DNA of 34,358 nt from Pyrinomonadaceae bacterium (lineage in GTDB: Bacteria > Acidobacteriota > Blastocatellia > Pyrinomonadales > Pyrinomonadaceae): the NCBI GenBank assembly GCA_030838445.1, contig JAUZFQ010000044.1, forward strand, positions 1 to 34,358. Reading direction: 5' to 3'. The stretch's first letter is position 1, and the number at the start of each line of letters is the position of its first letter. Shown one piece after another: positions 30,505-34,358 of the stretch. Position numbers and translations under genes: made by a program. The notes under the pieces were generated by a model. That model was given only the letters and a program-made list of their open reading frames with translations, made no database searches and was not told the DNA's origin.

Positions 30505-32073
30505 TCAGCTTTTCTCCGCTTCGGCCAGCGCGCTGTTCGCGGGGCCGTTGACGACGTGGCCGTCGGTCTGGAAGCGCGAGCCGTGGCAGGGGCAGTCCCA
30601 GGTCTTCTCCGTTGAGTTCCAACGGACGACGCAGCCGAGGTGCGTGCAGATGGCGGAACGTTCGTGGAGCGCGCCCGACTCGTCGCGGTGACAGGCGACT
30701 TGCGTCAGCCCGCGCCGGATGATCGCGCCGTCGCCCGCCTTGATCTCGGAGGCGTCCGACACCTCGCCCGGCGTCAGGTGATCCGTGTACTGCGCGGCGA
30801 CGTTCAAGTTCTCCTCGGCGAAATCTTTAATCGCGCTCAGCGTCTTGCGCGACGGGTCGTAGAGTTCGCTCCACTCGTTGTCGCGCCCCGCGATGAGATC
30901 GGCGAGCAGCATCCCGGCAATCGTGCCGTGCGTCATGCCGTTGCCGGAGTCGCCGGTCGCGATGTAGACGTTCTCTTTGTCGAGCGGGTTGCGACCGATG
31001 AAGGCAAGGCCGTCCACCGGCTCCATCACCTGACCCGACCAGCGAAACTCGAAACTCTCGACTTGCGGGAAACGCTCGCGCGTCCACTCTTCGAGACGCC
31101 GGAAACGCTCCTCTGCGTCGTCCGCTTGCCCCGTCTTGTGATCCTCTCCGCCGACGATCAAAACGTCGTAGCCGCCCTGCCCGTCTTTAACTTCACCTTC
31201 GCCGTTGTCGTCAACGCGCTGCACGCGCAGGTAGTGATAGGGGTCGGGCGTGTCCCACAGGAGTATCTGCGGCACGCTGCCGCGCGCGACGCGCGCGCCG
31301 ACGACGAAGGTGCGATACGCTGCCTGCTTCGTGTGGATGGCGACCAGATCGTTGACGGGCGAGTTGGTGGCCACGACGACCGCGCCCGCCGTCACCGTCG
31401 CGCCGTTCGCCGTCTCGACGCGCGCCACGTCGCCGTCGCCCTCGATCTTCGTCGCGTGTGTCTGCGTGTAAATCTCGCCGCCGCCGCGCCGCACGGCCTC
31501 GGCCAGCCCGCGCAGGTATTTCAAGATGTGAAACTGCGCCTGTTGCGGGAAGCGCAAGGCCGCGCCCGTGTCGAACGACGCGACGGGCGCGCGCTCGACC
31601 TGCTCGACGCCGGTCAGCCCGGCGCGATGCGCGGCGCGGAGTTCTTCTTCGAGTTGCGCCGGGTCGTCGCCGGGCGGGACGAAGAGATAACCGTCGAGCC
31701 GCGTGAAGTCGCAATCAATCTGTTCCTCGTTGACGATGATCTCGATCCGGTCGACGGCCGCCGTGTGGCTGGCGGCGGCGAGACGCGCGCCGCGCTCGCC
31801 GTGCAGCCGTTCGAGTTCGTGATAGCGTTCGTCGAGCGCGTTTGTGATGTGCGCGGTCGTGCGGCACGTCTCGCCGCCGCCGACGGGGCCGTCGTCCAAC
31901 ACGACGACGCGCTTGCCCTCTTTCGTCAGCAGGTACGCGGTCGTCAGCCCCGCGATGCCCGCGCCGACGATGACCACATCCGCCCGCACGTCCGTCTTGA
32001 GTTGCGCGTGTTCGGGCACGTCAGCCGTCCGCATCCACACCGAAGTCGTCCGCCCGTTGTCAGTTTTCATCAT
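30505..32073 (-). CDS. FAD-dependent oxidoreductase with C-terminal Rieske [2Fe-2S] domain
   Basis: A 522-residue fusion protein. The N-terminal Rossmann domain DVVIVGAGIAGLTTAYLLTK (from about residue 29) binds FAD; this part is DAO-type (glycine oxidase/D-amino acid dehydrogenase-like), with RTTAHITNALDERYHELERL and VYIATGDSGNGMTHGTIAGM. The last ~85 residues are a Rieske domain: ICTHLGCVVRWN (Cys476, His478) and CPCHGSRF (Cys494, His497) bind the 2Fe-2S cluster. Such FAD-plus-Rieske proteins move electrons from an organic substrate to a downstream acceptor; the substrate here is unknown. No signal peptide is visible. It is convergent with the glycosyltransferase-like gene and shares strand with UvrC, 210 bp apart. 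Confidence 0.92.
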   Translation of the reverse strand: MMKTDNGRTTSVWMRTADVPEHAQLKTDVRADVVIVGAGIAGLTTAYLLTKEGKRVVVLDDGPVGGGETCRTTAHITNALDERYHELERLHGERGARLAAASHTAAVDRIEIIVNEEQIDCDFTRLDGYLFVPPGDDPAQLEEELRAAHRAGLTGVEQVERAPVASFDTGAALRFPQQAQFHILKYLRGLAEAVRRGGGEIYTQTHATKIEGDGDVARVETANGATVTAGAVVVATNSPVNDLVAIHTKQAAYRTFVVGARVARGSVPQILLWDTPDPYHYLRVQRVDDNGEGEVKDGQGGYDVLIVGGEDHKTGQADDAEERFRRLEEWTRERFPQVESFEFRWSGQVMEPVDGLAFIGRNPLDKENVYIATGDSGNGMTHGTIAGMLLADLIAGRDNEWSELYDPSRKTLSAIKDFAEENLNVAAQYTDHLTPGEVSDASEIKAGDGAIIRRGLTQVACHRDESGALHERSAICTHLGCVVRWNSTEKTWDCPCHGSRFQTDGHVVNGPANSALAEAEKS

Positions 32074-32138
32074 TCCCCTCCCCTGTCATGTGTCGCGCCC
32101 GCCATCACGCTCCGCCGTTTGCAGAGACTCTCCGCGCT

Positions 32139-32192
32139 ATTGCTCGTCGCTATAAAACTTCAAACATTGCTCGTCGCTATAAAACTTCAAAC
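32139..32192. repeat. Perfect 27-bp tandem duplication
   Basis: ATTGCTCGTCGCTATAAAAC followed by TTCAAAC is present twice in direct succession (32139-32165 and 32166-32192), without a mismatch. It lies in the gap between UvrC and the FAD-Rieske gene. Each copy has TATAAAA, so it could duplicate a promoter element for the FAD gene or a binding site. Confidence 0.85.
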
Positions 32193-32264
32193 GTCCTCGC
32201 CTTTGACCTTCACGTAGCAGAAACAATCGCGCGTCACCCATATTCGGGTGCATCGCTCAACGTC

Positions 32265-32287
32265 GCAGTATTATGCCGCAGTATTAT
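32265..32287. repeat. 13-nt near-duplication at the uvrC stop
   Basis: GCAGTATTAT occurs at 32265-32274 and again at 32278-32287 (13-base period). The uvrC stop codon (TTA on the plus strand, 32284-32286) lies in the second copy, so the stop is in duplicated sequence. Confidence 0.6.
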
Positions 32288-34358
32288 TCGGCTTCGGTTT
32301 TACCGATCTTCTCTCGCTTGACGCCGTGCGGGTTCGTCGAACGCTCGCCGCGCTTGCGCGTGGACTTGCGCGGGCGTCGCACCTCGCCCCTGTGATCCAC
32401 GGAGCGGATCGGCTGCAAGTCTTCCGCGTCGCCTTCTGGGTCGTCGAGCCGCGTCTCGACTTCGAGCGGCATCTCGTCCGCGCCGTCGTCGTCAACGCCG
32501 TCCGACCCGGCTAACGTCTTCGACGCGTTCGCCGGCGTGCCGTTCGCGCCTTCGGAGAGCGCGCGCTGGCGTGCGAAATGTGCGGCGATCTCTTCGGCGG
32601 TTTGCTTGCCGACGAAGGGCGCGAGTTCGGCCGCCCCGGCCTGCGCGATGCGCGCGATAGAGCCGAAGTTTCTGAGGAGACGGTTCTTGCGCTTGTCGCC
32701 GACGCCGGGTATCTCCGTTAGTTCCGAAGTGAAGTCGCGTATCTCGCGCCGCTTGCGGTGATAGGTGACGGCGGCGCGGTGCGTCTCGTCGCGAATCATC
32801 TGGATGAGACGCAGCACGGTCGAATGCGAGTCGAGATAGACGGGTTCGTGCTCGCGCCCTTTGACCAAGAGATGCGACACCTCGTTGTGGCGGCGCGGCG
32901 GTTTGACGACGCCGATCATCGGGATGGCTTCGAGGTCGAGTTCGCGCATCGCGTCGGCGGCGGCGTTGAGTTGTCCCTTGCCGCCGTCAATCATCACGAG
33001 GTCGGGCAGCGGGTTGTTCTCGTCGAGTTGTCGCCGGTAACGGCGCGCGACGGCCTCGCGCATCGAGGCCACGTCGTTCGAGCCTTCCACGGTCTTGATC
33101 TTGTAGCGACGGCCTTCGGCGCGGTTCATCTTGCCGTTCTCGCACACCACCATCGCGGCCACGTTCTCCGCGCCCGAAATGTTCGAGATGTCGAACGACT
33201 CGATGCGCGCCGGGAAGCGCGGCAACTCCAGAGTCTCCTGCAACTCTTCGAGCACGCGCTCCATGTCGGGCTTCAACACGCGGAAGCGTTGCTCGAAGGC
33301 GATCTGCGCGTTCTTCTCGACGAGCGCGATCATATCGCGCTTCTCGCCGCGCTGCGGATCGAAGATGCGGACGCGGCGGCCGCGCCGCTCCGTCAGAGCC
33401 TTCTCCAACAGTTCGCGATCCTCGAAATCCACGGGGACGTGTATCTCGCGCGGCACGTAGTCGGTCGAATAGTATTGCGTCAGGACTTCGCTCAGAAACT
33501 CGGCCGGGTCGAACTCGTCGGGCGACAAGTCTTCCCAGAAGAACTCGCGGCGGCCGACGATCTTGCCCTCGCGCATGGTAAACAACTGCAAGGCGAGCCG
33601 CTGCGCTTCGCGGTAGTAGCCGAAGATGTCCACGTCGCGGTCGGGACTCGTCGCCATCTTCTGCGTCTCGGAGACGGCGAGCACGACCTTGCGCAAGTCT
33701 CGATACTTGGCCGCGAGTTCGTAGCGCATCTCCTCGGACGCGCGCTCCATGCGCCCCGCATATTCGTCTGCGAGTTCCTTGTTCTTGCCTTCGAGGAACA
33801 GCCGCACGTCGCGCACCGACTCCGTGTATTCGTCCGGCGTGCACAGGCCGCGCACGCACGGGCCGAGGCAGCGTTTGATGTGGTATTCGAGACACGGGCG
33901 CGGCAGCTTGCCGTCAATCTCGATGTCGCAGGTGCGCAGTTGGAACGTGCGGTTGATGAGATCAATCGTGCGGCGCGCTAAGGATGCGGGAAGGAACGGG
34001 CCGAAGTAGAGCGAGCCGTCGCGTTGCACCTTGCGCGTGATCATGACGCGCGGGAACGCCTCGTTGATCGTCAGTTTCAAATGCGGATACTGCTTGTCGT
34101 CCTTGAGTTGGATGTTGTAACGCGGCTTGTGCTTCTTGATGAGGTTCGACTCTAGGACGAGGGCTTCGACCTCCGTGTCGGTGACGATGAATTCGAGATC
34201 GACGATGCGGCGGACGAGTTCGCGCGTCTTGCGGTCGTGGCCGCGCCCCGACTGGAAGTAGGAGCGCACGCGGTTGCGCAGATTCTTCGCCTTGCCGATG
34301 TAGATGATCTTGCCCGCCTCGTCCTTGTGTATGTAGACGCCGGGCGAGAGGGGCAGAT
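32284..34358 (-). CDS. uvrC: Excinuclease ABC subunit C, 5' end outside window
   Basis: The catalytic nuclease of the UvrABC nucleotide excision repair system, incising on both sides of a lesion. The track begins at 34269, but the frame is open to the right edge; the extra codons read LPLSPGVYIHKDEAGKIIYI, which is the GIY-YIG N-terminal nuclease, so only about a dozen residues are missing. The rest is ordered as expected: the Cys-rich region CDIEIDGKLPRPCLEYHIKR, the UVR segment (YAGRMERASEEMRYELAAKY), the RNase H-like domain (ESFDISNISG..., MIDGGKGQLNAA) and the helix-hairpin-helix pair (ELTEIPGVGDKRKNRLLRNF). The last ~100 residues are an extra Asp/Glu-rich then Lys/Arg-rich tail (DGVDDDGADEMPLEVETR), beyond the family's usual end. 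Confidence 0.97.
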   Translation of the reverse strand, partial: LPLSPGVYIHKDEAGKIIYIGKAKNLRNRVRSYFQSGRGHDRKTRELVRRIVDLEFIVTDTEVEALVLESNLIKKHKPRYNIQLKDDKQYPHLKLTINEAFPRVMITRKVQRDGSLYFGPFLPASLARRTIDLINRTFQLRTCDIEIDGKLPRPCLEYHIKRCLGPCVRGLCTPDEYTESVRDVRLFLEGKNKELADEYAGRMERASEEMRYELAAKYRDLRKVVLAVSETQKMATSPDRDVDIFGYYREAQRLALQLFTMREGKIVGRREFFWEDLSPDEFDPAEFLSEVLTQYYSTDYVPREIHVPVDFEDRELLEKALTERRGRRVRIFDPQRGEKRDMIALVEKNAQIAFEQRFRVLKPDMERVLEELQETLELPRFPARIESFDISNISGAENVAAMVVCENGKMNRAEGRRYKIKTVEGSNDVASMREAVARRYRRQLDENNPLPDLVMIDGGKGQLNAAADAMRELDLEAIPMIGVVKPPRRHNEVSHLLVKGREHEPVYLDSHSTVLRLIQMIRDETHRAAVTYHRKRREIRDFTSELTEIPGVGDKRKNRLLRNFGSIARIAQAGAAELAPFVGKQTAEEIAAHFARQRALSEGANGTPANASKTLAGSDGVDDDGADEMPLEVETRLDDPEGDAEDLQPIRSVDHRGEVRRPRKSTRKRGERSTNPHGVKREKIGKTEAE

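Noticed and set aside
30640-32217. 525-aa plus-strand ORF opposite the FAD-Rieske gene
   Set aside because: Antisense of a gene with FAD and Rieske motifs; composition is that of a GC-rich shadow.

Overview
The window reads as a chromosomal segment of a GC-rich bacterium, most likely an Acidobacteriota member of the Blastocatellia/Pyrinomonadaceae type. This is inferred from a VWFA-related acidobacterial-type secreted protein, the mix of DUF6702/M1 peptidase, DUF4388, DUF6569 and TonB-CTD proteins, and the many short-period intergenic repeats. No rRNA, tRNA, CRISPR array, IS element or prophage gene was found.

Layout. (1) 1-2293: a type II restriction-modification locus, visibly lower in GC than the rest and so probably acquired. 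A DNA-cytosine C5 methyltransferase (running off the left edge) diverges from a small XRE controller (C) protein, which is followed by a putative PD-(D/E)XK endonuclease. A C-box-like tandem operator lies between the divergent genes. (2) 2543-7805, all minus strand: DUF6702 protein and M1 aminopeptidase, a VWA-domain secreted protein, and two small membrane proteins ending at a strong terminator. (3) 7989-11174: lower glycolysis, enolase (with a Lys/Ala-rich tail) then a 57-residue membrane protein then phosphoglycerate mutase GpmI. (4) 11252-18348: a DUF433/DUF5615 toxin-antitoxin pair, a lipocalin-like small protein, a P-loop kinase-like protein, DUF3828 protein, methyltransferase-like protein, dual-specificity-type phosphatase, a convergent membrane-anchored protein with protein-kinase-like motifs, a VOC protein and a GT9 glycosyltransferase. 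(5) 18726-21148: two consecutive genes, both ending in TonB-C-like domains, one fused to DUF4388. (6) 21293-23889 minus: M20 peptidase and an HMGL-like (isopropylmalate/homocitrate synthase family) enzyme. (7) 24332-30375: thymidine kinase, DUF6569 protein, a lipoprotein plus membrane-anchored protein operon, and a large polytopic glycosyltransferase-like protein. (8) 30505 to the right edge, minus: a FAD oxidoreductase with a C-terminal Rieske domain, and UvrC (5' end outside the window).

The most unusual signal is between the genes. Seven intergenic elements belonging to four unrelated sequence families (A in four copies; B, C and D once each) share one architecture: degenerate 7-nt tandem units, then a central core, then the inverted array. 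Family A has a fixed 34-nt core with an invariant TCTTTAGCAACT. Several of these arrays supply the stop codon of the adjacent gene. Other notable items are the restriction-modification locus of unknown specificity, the kinase-like membrane protein facing a phosphatase gene, and a nested 14-bp/8-bp palindrome upstream of the P-loop gene.

All calls were made by reading the sequence and the ORF track; no database search was run.
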